26,763 bases of DNA from Geothermovivens sp964644845 (GTDB lineage Bacteria; Zhuqueibacterota; Zhuqueibacteria; Oleimicrobiales; Geothermoviventaceae). The notes beneath the pieces were generated by a model that ran no database searches, was not told where the DNA came from, and saw only the letters and a list, made by a program, of their open reading frames with translations. Positions within the stretch are counted from its first letter, which is position 1. Each line of letters opens with the position of its first letter. Location: NCBI GenBank assembly GCA_964644845.1, contig CAZXXS010000017.1:1-26763 (forward strand), written 5' to 3'. This document shows positions 1 through 7,985 of the stretch, in pieces. The translations under genes and the position numbers were made by a program.

Positions 1-2753
1 CGCCCGGTGTCGTCCACGCCACGCCAAACTACCCGATGACGTCCCGGGCTCACGGTTCGGTCGACGAGCGTAATCACACGGCGCCCAAGGGCATCGAACA
101 CGGTGATCTGCACGCGAGCCGCCTTGGGAACGTCGTACTCGATTGTGGTCTCCGGGTTAAAGGGGTTTGGGTAAGCGGGTTGCAAAGCAAAGTCCTTCGG
201 TACAGCCTGCAAGCCCTGTCCAGTGACACCCGTCTCCGTGCCTGTGCCACCGAGAACAATCGAGATGAATATCGACCACTCGCCGGGATTGAGACGGACC
301 AGGGTCATCGTGTCGGGTCCGGCGTACCAGGTTGTGTCGTAGCCCGGTGCGGTCACGTAAACCTGGTAAGCACCCGGCTCGATCGGTGCAAACATGAATT
401 GCCCCGAGCTGTCTGTGTGCGCCTCGTAGTGAAATGCGCCGTCAATCGTTTCGGCCACCACTGTTGCACTGTCAACCGGCATCCACGTGGAATCGAACAC
501 CGTGCCTCCAAGGGCACAACCACGGATCAGATCGAAATCGATGCTGCTTGTGTAGCTACCGGTCACCACGACCACCGTGTCCGGCTCCTCCCAGGGCCAG
601 TGACCGTTGTAGAGCTCGGGCATGTAGCCATCTTCCATCTTGTCCGCTTGCACCAAGTACTTGCCCGGCGGCAGGCCACCGATGGTGTACTGACCATCCG
701 CTCCACTTTCCACCCATGTTTCGAACCAGTAGGTCCAAGGTGAAAGCGAGTCGCTGATCACCTCTGCGCGGATGTGTGCCCCGGCCAGTGGCTCGCCAGT
801 CTCGGCGTCCCGTACCGTGCCCTGGATTGCCCCGCCAGGGAAGAGGTCGAAGTCAATGCCCGACACAGTCTGTCCTGCCCCCACGTAGACGTACGAAGCG
901 CTGTCCCAGGTCGCGACGTGATCGTAGAACTGACGAGCCCAGAGGTCCCCGTAGGCTTCCACGATGTAGCGGCCCGGGGGCAGGTCGCCCACCTCGTAGT
1001 AGCCGCTCAAGTCGGTCCACGCGTCGCGTTCCATGTACGCCGGGGAGTCACACCGAGCCCAGACGTGTACACCTGCAATCGGGTTTCCCATTTGGTCCCG
1101 CACAGTGCCCTGAATTGCTGCCGGAACAAACGGTTGCAGGGCAAAATCAACCTGGACGCTGTCGTTGATCACCGTAACCGTGTCCGCCTGGGGCAGGTAC
1201 CCTTCCACCCAAACCTGCACCTGGTACGTCCCGTTAGAAATGGGAATTTCGTAGTAGCCGCTTTCGTCGGTGTCGTCGCCCAGCCAGCAACTGTCGTTTC
1301 TGGCTTCAACCCAAGCATGCTCGATCGGCTGGCCAGTGGCGGCGTCTGTCACGTAGCCGTAAATCGTGCTTGGCGCTGGCCAAAGCTCAATGTGCACCCC
1401 TGTGGTACCAGCGGGAATCGCGCCCTCCGGGAAACGCGCAAAGTAACCGGGGGGAATCAGCTCATCCTCGAGCCCAACCCAGTAGCCCTCCTGAATGCCT
1501 GAGTAAACCGGAATCGAAAAGCTCCCGCTGTAATCCGTGTAGCCCCAGGAGTGACCTTCTGGCGACCAGGCGCCCACCTCGAAACCAACAGCCGGCTGCC
1601 CCGAAATACTCACCGTCCCTTCAATCGAGCTGTCGTTGGCGTACACGGTCTGTGCCACGTCGGTCGTGTCGCCCGCAACAAGCGTGAAGGATGAAGTGTT
1701 GTCTCCACCGGCCAAGTAGTTCGGCCACAGATCGTCCTCTTCGATGTAGATGTTGTACCACGGCCCCGGGAAACCTCCCAGAACGGCAATGCCGCTTGAA
1801 TCTGTCCGCGCCTGCGTACCAGGCCCGTCCGCCTCGAGGTACACGCGAACCCCGACCACCGGATTGCCGAACTGATCCGTGAGCCGTACCCTAACCCAGG
1901 CATTGGCTGGCATCATCACCAGGTTGAGGCCGCTCACGTTGCCAAAAACCGGAACCATTTGAGGCTGCGAAGCCACGTAATTGTCCGTCACGCCCAAAAA
2001 GTCCACAGCCACAACGGTCGCTGTGTCGCCAGCTAGGAAATCCGGCACCGGGATCGTAAACGCACCGTTCGAGTCCGTAACAGCTGCTACAAAGCTGCCG
2101 ATGTCGGGCTCACTTTCGGGGCCACCGAAGTTCGCCAGCACAACAATCCCCGCTGTGTTTGGCGGTTCTACCACGACTCCTGAAATGGAGTAATTCATCA
2201 CCGGTGGTGCCGAAACGGTGATGTAGCACGTAGCCGCTGAGATACCGTTCGACACTTCCAGAATGTAGCTTCCCACCACCGGAAACAGCTCCAGGGACGG
2301 AACGTGGGCAGAGAAAACTCCCAGCGTGCTGTCTTCGTCAAAGGGCCCGTTGTCGATCACTGTGAAGCGGTCCATCACCTGCTCGTCCGCCGCTGTGATC
2401 AAGCTGTCGCCATCCAGATCCAGGTAGTTGACGATCCTGGCCATCATTTCACCCGGTTCGTAGTTGAACTGAATCTGGATGGTGTCACCGATGGTAAAGC
2501 TCGCCGGATTGCTTCCGTTCACCAGCAGACCGTTGAGCAGGGACTGGTCCGTCGACACCCTGTTTGGCTTGGCAAAGAAGACGTGGTGCACGCTGCTACG
2601 CGCTGCACGCATCTGGGCTGCCGCCGTGGCCCGGCGCTGAATCTGCGTTAGATTCAGGAAGCTTCGCCGCACAGGCCTCGACGTGCCCACGGCCGTTGCT
2701 ACGTTGGCAACGAGCGCAATCCCCGCAACGAACCCAATCCACCTACTGCGCAT
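1..2753 (-). CDS. Secreted multi-domain protein with carboxypeptidase-regulatory-like repeats and C-terminal NPFNPET sorting region (3' end off window)
   Basis: One frame stays open from the ATG at 2753 to the window edge (917 complete codons), so the stop is missing here. A strong ribosome site AAAGGAGGTT lies just upstream (2757-2766). Residues 1-21 look like a signal peptide (basic start, hydrophobic core, ATA-V cleavage). Residues 112-124 form an EF-hand/dockerin-like loop (D112, D114, D116, T119, D123, E124). From about 190 to 832 there are roughly seven beta-sandwich modules of about 85-100 residues with the signature GTVRD..G.P..GA....T...G.Y....LPPG.Y.V, as in CarboxypepD_reg-like domains. 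Around 860-868 is AYPNPFNPE, followed by an Ig-like FlgD/type A sorting-type segment (ITVFDALGRRV, then VVWRGVDDTG). Such proteins are exported and held at, or released from, the cell surface. The binding target is unknown. Secretion class is family knowledge; surface role is inference. Confidence 0.85.
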   Translation of the reverse strand, partial: MRSRWIGFVAGIALVANVATAVGTSRPVRRSFLNLTQIQRRATAAAQMRAARSSVHHVFFAKPNRVSTDQSLLNGLLVNGSNPASFTIGDTIQIQFNYEPGEMMARIVNYLDLDGDSLITAADEQVMDRFTVIDNGPFDEDSTLGVFSAHVPSLELFPVVGSYILEVSNGISAATCYITVSAPPVMNYSISGVVVEPPNTAGIVVLANFGGPESEPDIGSFVAAVTDSNGAFTIPVPDFLAGDTATVVAVDFLGVTDNYVASQPQMVPVFGNVSGLNLVMMPANAWVRVRLTDQFGNPVVGVRVYLEADGPGTQARTDSSGIAVLGGFPGPWYNIYIEEDDLWPNYLAGGDNTSSFTLVAGDTTDVAQTVYANDSSIEGTVSISGQPAVGFEVGAWSPEGHSWGYTDYSGSFSIPVYSGIQEGYWVGLEDELIPPGYFARFPEGAIPAGTTGVHIELWPAPSTIYGYVTDAATGQPIEHAWVEARNDSCWLGDDTDESGYYEIPISNGTYQVQVWVEGYLPQADTVTVINDSVQVDFALQPFVPAAIQGTVRDQMGNPIAGVHVWARCDSPAYMERDAWTDLSGYYEVGDLPPGRYIVEAYGDLWARQFYDHVATWDSASYVYVGAGQTVSGIDFDLFPGGAIQGTVRDAETGEPLAGAHIRAEVISDSLSPWTYWFETWVESGADGQYTIGGLPPGKYLVQADKMEDGYMPELYNGHWPWEEPDTVVVVTGSYTSSIDFDLIRGCALGGTVFDSTWMPVDSATVVAETIDGAFHYEAHTDSSGQFMFAPIEPGAYQVYVTAPGYDTTWYAGPDTMTLVRLNPGEWSIFISIVLGGTGTETGVTGQGLQAVPKDFALQPAYPNPFNPETTIEYDVPKAARVQITVFDALGRRVITLVDRTVSPGRHRVVWRGVDDTG

Positions 2754-3293
2754 CGCAACCTCCTTTGTTCAGTTGTGAGAAAACCACCCTCAACTCCTTC
2801 TCGAACAACCCCCGCCGCCGGTGCCACGGTCTTGTTCGGGGGCATCCCGTACTCATAAGCTGGCGGGGTAGGCCACTTTGCTCCCGCCATCCGATAAACG
2901 AGCCCTGGGCTTCTCGTCCCTACGTTGGCGCAGGAAAGCGGAGCATGTCGGGCAGGCGCCGCGAAAGCTCCGCCGACGCCACAAACCCCGGAACGTCGTA
3001 ACTGCCGACGGCTTTCCCCAACGAAACGGCCTGCGAGGGTCTGCGCCCACCCGCCTGAAGAACGGATGACCGAGGGTCAATCCCTGCGCTCAAGCCGGTC
3101 CCTTGTAAGGTTCGCAGGAGCAATCGAACAACGGCGTCCAAGCCTCATTTCTGACTGTTGGCCGTACGAGGAAAAAACGCGCGGCAAGAATTGTCCACCT
3201 TGCTTTCAGTTACCGGCAAATTCTGGTCACGAGCCGGACCCCTCAGTTCGGGCTCATGACTGCGCCCGGGTGAGACTTGCAAAGGACGTGCCG
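2754..3293. other. Intergenic region, no gene seen
   Basis: These 540 bases separate the secreted repeat protein from the BtrH-like gene upstream of it. Short open frames exist on both strands but none shows recognisable domains or a ribosome site. Near 2899-2909 there is a small hairpin-like sequence (AGCCCTGGGCT). A possible terminator for the upstream gene lies at 3172-3203 and is listed separately. I found no clear promoter for the downstream gene. Confidence 0.6.
3172..3203 (-). terminator. Possible rho-independent terminator after the BtrH-like gene
   Basis: Read on the minus strand, a short stem GCAAG/CTTGC with a 10-base loop is followed by CGCGCG and then six T residues. It lies about 90 bases after the stop of the BtrH-like gene. 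The stem is short and not directly joined to the T tract, so this is a weak call. Confidence 0.3.
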
Positions 3294-4271
3294 TCACACT
3301 TCAGCAAGAGTACTCATGATTTCACCTTCGAGTCGAGCTACCTCCCACAAGAGGCGACTCGCTTCCCGGAGGAAACTGTCCATCCCCTCGCGTCCGTCTG
3401 CTACCTCACGCAGGCTGGCCGTCACGCCGCGCCAGTACACCATGGCTCGGCCCAGCGTGCGCACCGCGTCTTCGATTAGCGACGACGGAATGATCTCGAA
3501 GGCCTCGATCAGAAAATGGCGGTACAGGCCACGGTAGCCATCTCCACCGGCGTACGGGTGTGTCCAGCTCTGCACGAACGCGCTGGCTGCCATGCTCACG
3601 TCGCGCAGCCGGTCGGGCCACAACACGACGTTGCTGGCAAAATGTTCGATTCCGCGAATTCCCAGGTAGGCAACCGGAGGATCGAGCATTTCCGAAGCGT
3701 GTTGTCTCAGCGTTGTTCTGAGCACCTGAGCCAGGTCGTTCGGCACCACGTTCGGCGAAAAGGATACGAACTGCGGCGTGCCGTTCTTTTCCCACTCGGA
3801 GAACAGGGCGGGCAACGGCTGAAGGCCGGGCTCGTCGCCATCCGGTTCCGCCAAAGCCACAAAGTCGCCGTCCCCCATGCCAACGATGACCAAATAGTTC
3901 GACTCTAACGCTCCCGCCGGAAGTTTGGCGTCCTCCAGGGTAATCTTCACCAGAACCGGGTTTCCCGCATCCAGCTCGTGGCGGATGTAGCTCTGCGCCA
4001 CCTCAAGCGTGGGCATCGCAACGATTTCGCAACGGGAACCAAGCAAGGATGCGACGTTCTTCACCACGCCGTCCGGTTTGATGCGCCCTCGGATCAGCGG
4101 AGCCGCCATTTTGCGGCCTTGCCAGTAAATGAAATTCAGTCCCCGTCCAAGTCCGAAAAGAAAAGCCTCGCTAAAATTCAGTCCAAAGAAACGCAGGTAG
4201 TTCGAGAGAGCGGTGCTCTCGGGATGGGTACCAGTCCGGTGACGGTAGTTCGGAAGGACCGTTGTTGCCAT
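3294..4271 (-). CDS. BtrH_N / DUF4872-type protein, predicted Cys replaced
   Basis: A 325-residue protein. ATG at 4271 is preceded by GAGGA at a suitable distance. The N-terminal part (about 6-140) matches the BtrH N-terminal fold: NYRHRTGTHPESTAL, then LSNYLRFFGLNFSEAFLFGLG and a FIYW segment. The C-terminal half (about 180-325) has DUF4872 character, including GGDGYRGLYRHFLIEA. BtrH transfers an acyl group from carrier protein to an aminoglycoside in butirosin synthesis, and many relatives sit in peptide or secondary-metabolite loci. In family members I remember, the N-terminal motif reads GxHC with a likely nucleophilic Cys. Here that position is Pro17 after His16, so acyl transfer by the usual mechanism is doubtful. 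No carrier protein or biosynthetic neighbours are visible. Function unknown; family assignment is fairly firm, loss of the Cys is seen, loss of activity is inferred. Confidence 0.8.
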   Translation of the reverse strand: MATTVLPNYRHRTGTHPESTALSNYLRFFGLNFSEAFLFGLGRGLNFIYWQGRKMAAPLIRGRIKPDGVVKNVASLLGSRCEIVAMPTLEVAQSYIRHELDAGNPVLVKITLEDAKLPAGALESNYLVIVGMGDGDFVALAEPDGDEPGLQPLPALFSEWEKNGTPQFVSFSPNVVPNDLAQVLRTTLRQHASEMLDPPVAYLGIRGIEHFASNVVLWPDRLRDVSMAASAFVQSWTHPYAGGDGYRGLYRHFLIEAFEIIPSSLIEDAVRTLGRAMVYWRGVTASLREVADGREGMDSFLREASRLLWEVARLEGEIMSTLAEV

Positions 4272-4565
4272 GCTGTGTCCTCGTCTGCTGCGGCCAATGT
4301 CTGTCGTCGAGTCGTCCAGTCATCACCAGCCCCTTTTCTGAAGCACCGCTTCCCCTTGTAGCACCTCATTGAGTTGAACAACCAACGAGCCTCCCTGCGA
4401 TCTTGGTTGCTACCCCGAGACCTCACCCTTTTCCGAGAGCATCAAATCCCGGCAGGCCCTCCCTGGCCCAAGAGATTTGATACTCACCCCCCCGATCCTT
4501 TGGGTCAGCCGTCGTGACTGACGCGCCTCCTTTCCCCTCTCGTTCCGCTGCGCAGACAAGGTTGG
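4272..4565. other. Intergenic region with a 41-base inverted repeat
   Basis: About 290 bases between two minus-strand genes. It contains the inverted repeat at 4441-4481 listed separately and a C7 run near 4487-4493. No open frame with coding character was recognised. A poor promoter-like pair (TTGTTC and TACAAG, 15-base spacing, minus strand) occurs near 4353-4380 and I do not call it. Confidence 0.5.
4441..4481. repeat. Inverted repeat ATCAAATC / GATTTGAT with inner GGCC/GGCC stem
   Basis: The outer arms ATCAAATC (4441-4448) and GATTTGAT (4474-4481) are perfectly complementary. Inside the 25-base spacer a second small stem GGCC-CTCCCT-GGCC is possible, so the whole could fold as a two-tier hairpin. 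It starts 85 bases after the stop of the 4566-6206 gene and lies about 170 bases before the start of the BtrH-like gene. There is no T tract on either side, which argues against a classic terminator. A regulatory hairpin or protein-binding site is possible. Confidence 0.5.
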
Positions 4566-6206
4566 CTACGTGGACCAACCGTTGTGGCGCTGACTGCTGG
4601 TCTCGCTGGGCAAACGCATTTGCTGAACCTCTTCCGACGGCTTTGAACTCGGGTGGGGGCGTCCGCCGACGTGGGTCACAGCCACTGACGCGAGCTCCTC
4701 TGGCGCAGGCTCAGCCGGCCGATAGCGTACAGCAGAATCGCCCACGCGAAGATCGGTTTCCACCCACCGCTCGATCAATTTCACGCCCGAAAGTCTGTCG
4801 AAAACCTTCAACACACGCGCAAGACCGATCTCGTACTCGCCGTCCTCCACCGAGCGGCGCAGCAACAGAAGTTCGCCTACTTTGATGCCCTGGTCGAGAC
4901 CCCGATCCACCACAGCGTAGTCGCCCTTGACCATGACCACGTGGATCGGAGCAGGAGGCTTCGGCGTCGGCTCCGGCGATGGTGCGGGCTCTTCAGCGGC
5001 CACCGGAACCGAAGGTGCAACCGAGGCTACTGGCTGTGGCGCACTGGCTTTGTGGCGTTTGAGCACCACAACCGTCAACGCCAGCACCGCCAGGGCCAGC
5101 AAACCAACCGCCCCCGCCAGGACGGTTACCGCTTTCAGAACGGGCTGTCCCGTTTGCTCCGTGGCCGACACGTGCACGGTGCTGGACGCCGCGCCCGCCC
5201 CCACCAACTGCGTCCGCTCAACTTCGGGTTTCTGCAACGCAGCAACCGCTTCCTGCGTCCTCACCTTGGGCGCTTGCCCATCCCCGACGGGTTTGCTGAC
5301 GGGCGCAGGTGCCTGGGCCAATTTCGACTTCGGTGGCTTCGGCGCTGGGATGGTCTTTCTCGGCTGAGGTTTCCTCGCCGTGGTGCGTTTTCTGGACACC
5401 GTCCGTGGTCGCCGCGCGCGTACCGTTTTTGATTCGGCCTGACGCGGAACCGAAACGGCCTTGGAGGTTGATTTGGGCTTGCTGGCGGGCTTGGTCGCGC
5501 TCCCAACCGGACGCGGCTGTACTGTCTTTCGCGTTAGTGGAACCACCACTTTTCTGGCCCGTTCGGGTCTACTTGCCGGCTGGACCCGCTGGCGGACACT
5601 GGTCTCGCTCCGTGCCTGCACTGACGATTGCTCGGCTACGCGCGAGTCGGTCCCGACCCCGGTAGAGGTCGCTGGCTCCGTGGCAGCCGCCAGAGAGCCC
5701 TGTTCGGGTTTTGACGTTGGCCCTTCGTCCAGACTTTTCAGGATCGCCATCAACTTCTGCACTGTGTCGTCATCCGATTCGGAGCCCGAACGAGCCGTAG
5801 TGGGTCGCGAGACGACACTTGCCCGGGAACTCGACGTGCCAGCAGCTGGTGTGGGCTCAGCGCCAGCAGCAGAAGGCTGCTGGCTCTTGCCGCCACTTGC
5901 GAGAAGCTGATCCACGTCGACCGCCCTGTTCCCGTACTCGATGCGTTCCACCTGGGTAATCCGGTAGGTTTGAGGCTCAGCGTAGAAGGGGCTGAGCTTT
6001 ACGTCTAAAGTGATGTAGTCTTCGCCGACCTTGATGAGCTTCCCCTTGCGTACCTCGCCCGACTTGAGGTACACCTGACACTTCTTGCCCTTGGCCGGCG
6101 CCAAAATCGAGGCCCAATCCTGCCCCATCCCTGTCGCAACCAGTCCGAGAAGCAGGACAGTTGCGACTGTCAGACCAAGCCTCTTCCGCACTTTTAACCG
6201 CACCAT
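4566..6206 (-). CDS. Exported/membrane protein: Sm-like N-domain, basic linker, TM helix, C-terminal beta-rich domain
   Basis: A 546-residue protein. I chose the ATG at 6206 because GGGAGAAAGG lies just upstream and a signal-peptide-like start follows (RLKVRKR then a hydrophobic stretch to about residue 28). Residues 41-92 resemble a small Sm-like barrel (VYLKSGEVRKGKLIKVGEDY, ending VERIEYG). Residues 105-350 are low-complexity, rich in Ser, Pro, Ala, Thr, Lys and Arg, with a strongly basic stretch around 215-295. Residues about 356-383 form one TM helix. After a second Pro/Ala linker, residues 420-496 form a beta-rich domain (VKGDYAVVDRGLDQGIKVGE..LLLR) resembling FlgT C-terminal-like modules that recur in envelope proteins. 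The tail to 546 is disordered. It is probably a cell-envelope protein; the precise role is not recognised. Codon use in the linker remains consistent with neighbours. Confidence 0.75.
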   Translation of the reverse strand: MVRLKVRKRLGLTVATVLLLGLVATGMGQDWASILAPAKGKKCQVYLKSGEVRKGKLIKVGEDYITLDVKLSPFYAEPQTYRITQVERIEYGNRAVDVDQLLASGGKSQQPSAAGAEPTPAAGTSSSRASVVSRPTTARSGSESDDDTVQKLMAILKSLDEGPTSKPEQGSLAAATEPATSTGVGTDSRVAEQSSVQARSETSVRQRVQPASRPERARKVVVPLTRKTVQPRPVGSATKPASKPKSTSKAVSVPRQAESKTVRARRPRTVSRKRTTARKPQPRKTIPAPKPPKSKLAQAPAPVSKPVGDGQAPKVRTQEAVAALQKPEVERTQLVGAGAASSTVHVSATEQTGQPVLKAVTVLAGAVGLLALAVLALTVVVLKRHKASAPQPVASVAPSVPVAAEEPAPSPEPTPKPPAPIHVVMVKGDYAVVDRGLDQGIKVGELLLLRRSVEDGEYEIGLARVLKVFDRLSGVKLIERWVETDLRVGDSAVRYRPAEPAPEELASVAVTHVGGRPHPSSKPSEEVQQMRLPSETSSQRHNGWST

Positions 6207-6719
6207 GCCCTTTCTCCCAAAGTTAAAGGATGGCGTCGCTGTGCAACCGTTCAACCAAGGTATCGACGGGAACGGGCAAATCTTTACGTTCGCCAGGCTC
6301 GGAGACGGGTGACGAGCGACACCAGATTCGCTGCCCGCGGGACTCCAAACGAACCAAAACAACCTGGCAGAGTGCGCAAATTGACCGGGAAAGAGAACTA
6401 ACGTGCGAAAGGGCAGAAAAAGCAGCTGCAATCCTTTGGGGACGAAACATTTGCTACTGGCGGCTGGGAGCAAAGTGATCGTCGGAGAGAGAACGCCCTG
6501 CGTTTTCAGTTCGGTGGGGGATGCTTGACGTTGGGGGGGCGCCGAATCCGGATCGATCCTGACGTCCAACACTCGCGGTCGAGAAACAGTAAAGGGAACT
6601 CACAATGACCGAACAAACGGGACGAACGGTACGGGCCAGCTCCTTTCCGATTCACCGCGAATGCTTCGCCCTACCGGAATTCGACGGCTTTTCAAAAGCA
6701 GCGGGTTGAAACTCGCTCT
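6207..6719. other. Intergenic region, no gene seen
   Basis: About 510 bases between the phosphorelay cluster and the Sm-like/TM gene. The minus-strand frame of that gene stays open further upstream, but the extra segment reads like non-coding sequence and lacks a ribosome site. There are two G runs (near 6513-6518 and 6532-6538) and a small perfect inverted repeat GCTTTT-C-AAAAGC at 6687-6699, 21 bases after the stop of the upstream kinase gene. No convincing promoter or terminator was found. Confidence 0.5.
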
Positions 6720-7946
6720 TCAGTTTCGCTCCAGCTCTGCCGGTTCTACCCGCAGGGCCGGGAAACTGCTTACCACGTGGACACTGTCTTTCGGCATCAC
6801 AATTGGCAACACGATCCGGAAAATCGAGCCTTTTCCTTCCTCGCTCTCGAGCTCGATCTTGCCCCCGTGAGCCTCCACGATCGCGCGGGCGATGTTCAGA
6901 CCGAGGCCAATTCCACCGCCCTTGAACGCCGTTTTTGATGTCGTGTGGTAGAGGCTGTCCTGAACCTCGTAGAATTTCTCGAAGATTTTCTCCTGTTCCC
7001 GAGGCGGGATGCCGATGCCGTTGTCCTCTACCTCCAGCACAACTTCTCCGTCACGGCAGGTGGTGCGGACCACGATGCGGCCACCGTCCGGAGTGAACTT
7101 GATGGCGTTCTGGACCAGTTCACGGAGGGCTCGTCGCAGACGCAGGGCATCGGCCGGAATTGTCGGCAAATCTTCAGCCAAATCGAGCTCCAGGGTTTGC
7201 TGTCTGCTTTCGGCAGCCTCGCGAAGTTCGGACACCACACGTTCGGCCGATTCGTTTACGTTGTGCGGCTCCAGAGTTAAGGCCAATCCCCCGCTCTCTG
7301 CCGCCATGATGGCGTGCATGTCTTCAACCACAGCCTCAAGCTCGTCCAGGTTGCGCTTAAGGATCTTAAGGAACTCAGCCCTCTCTTCCGGACTCAGCTC
7401 TTTGTCTTCCATCAAAAACTCGGCGAAACTTTTAATGTTACTGACGGGCGTCCGCAACTCGTGACTGGTGATGGCCAGAAACTTGTCCTTGAGTTGGTGG
7501 AGCTCCCGCAGCCGCTCATTCGCCAGGCGCAGCAGCTCGTTCTCCTCGCGCAACTGCATTTTTTGCCAGCATCGGTCAACCGTGAGCTGAAGCTGTTCCA
7601 GATCAAGGGGTTTCAGAAGAAAATCGTACGCCCCGCTCCGCATCGCTTTCACGGCCACGTCGACACTGGCGTAAGCCGTCATCACAATGAACTCGATGTA
7701 CGGCTTTTCAGCTTTGGCCTTCTCCACGAGCTGCACCCCATCCAGCCCGGGCATCTTGATGTCCGTGATCACAATGTCCCAATCGCGATCCAGGATCTTC
7801 GCCAGTGCTTCTTCGCCGTCGCACGCTGTGTCCACATCCCAGCCACGGCTGCTCAGGTAGCGGCTGCAAATGCTTCGAATCGCTGGTTCGTCGTCGACAA
7901 CCAGGATTCTCCCACGCTTCTTCTCCTCTTGCAACTCAGAGCTCAT
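6720..7946 (-). CDS. Hybrid signalling protein: N-terminal receiver + complete histidine kinase
   Basis: A 408-residue soluble protein. Start taken at the ATG at 7946 with GGAG six bases upstream; an upstream ATG at 7979 in the same frame is also possible. The receiver domain (about 13-130) has acidic D18/D19, phosphoacceptor D62 (TDIKMPG), T90 and K112. A helical linker leads to HisKA (about 152-220) with phosphorylatable H162 in SHELRTP. The HATPase domain (about 265-382) has N280 (N box), EDNGIGIP (G1) and GGGIGLGLNIA (G2). No sensor or TM segment is present, so its input is probably phosphate on D62, making it a relay kinase downstream of another kinase. It is the last gene of the four-gene signalling cluster and begins 39 bases after the preceding stop (7 bases with the upstream ATG). 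Confidence 0.9.
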   Translation of the reverse strand: MSSELQEEKKRGRILVVDDEPAIRSICSRYLSSRGWDVDTACDGEEALAKILDRDWDIVITDIKMPGLDGVQLVEKAKAEKPYIEFIVMTAYASVDVAVKAMRSGAYDFLLKPLDLEQLQLTVDRCWQKMQLREENELLRLANERLRELHQLKDKFLAITSHELRTPVSNIKSFAEFLMEDKELSPEERAEFLKILKRNLDELEAVVEDMHAIMAAESGGLALTLEPHNVNESAERVVSELREAAESRQQTLELDLAEDLPTIPADALRLRRALRELVQNAIKFTPDGGRIVVRTTCRDGEVVLEVEDNGIGIPPREQEKIFEKFYEVQDSLYHTTSKTAFKGGGIGLGLNIARAIVEAHGGKIELESEEGKGSIFRIVLPIVMPKDSVHVVSSFPALRVEPAELERN

Positions 7947-7985
7947 TTTCTTCTCCGCAAAAACCCCACCACGCTGCATCCACCC

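Noticed and set aside
36..1502. Two long plus-strand open frames (36-743 and 774-1502)
   Set aside because: They are opposite the secreted repeat protein, whose frame is continuous on the minus strand with clear modules.
2925..3479. 184-codon plus-strand open frame
   Set aside because: It runs into the BtrH-like gene on the other strand and shows no coding character.
6218..6225. TAACTTTG box on the minus strand matching TAnnTTTG
   Set aside because: It is only about 12 bases from the ATG at 6206, so it would leave no room for the ribosome site, and the upstream TTG spacing (18) is off.
6505..6540. G-rich stretch with G runs, considered as a G-quadruplex
   Set aside because: Only two long G runs are present; four close runs are needed.
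6206..6572. Longer version of the Sm-like/TM protein starting at 6572
   Set aside because: The extra 122 residues have no domain and would bury a signal peptide that follows a good ribosome site.
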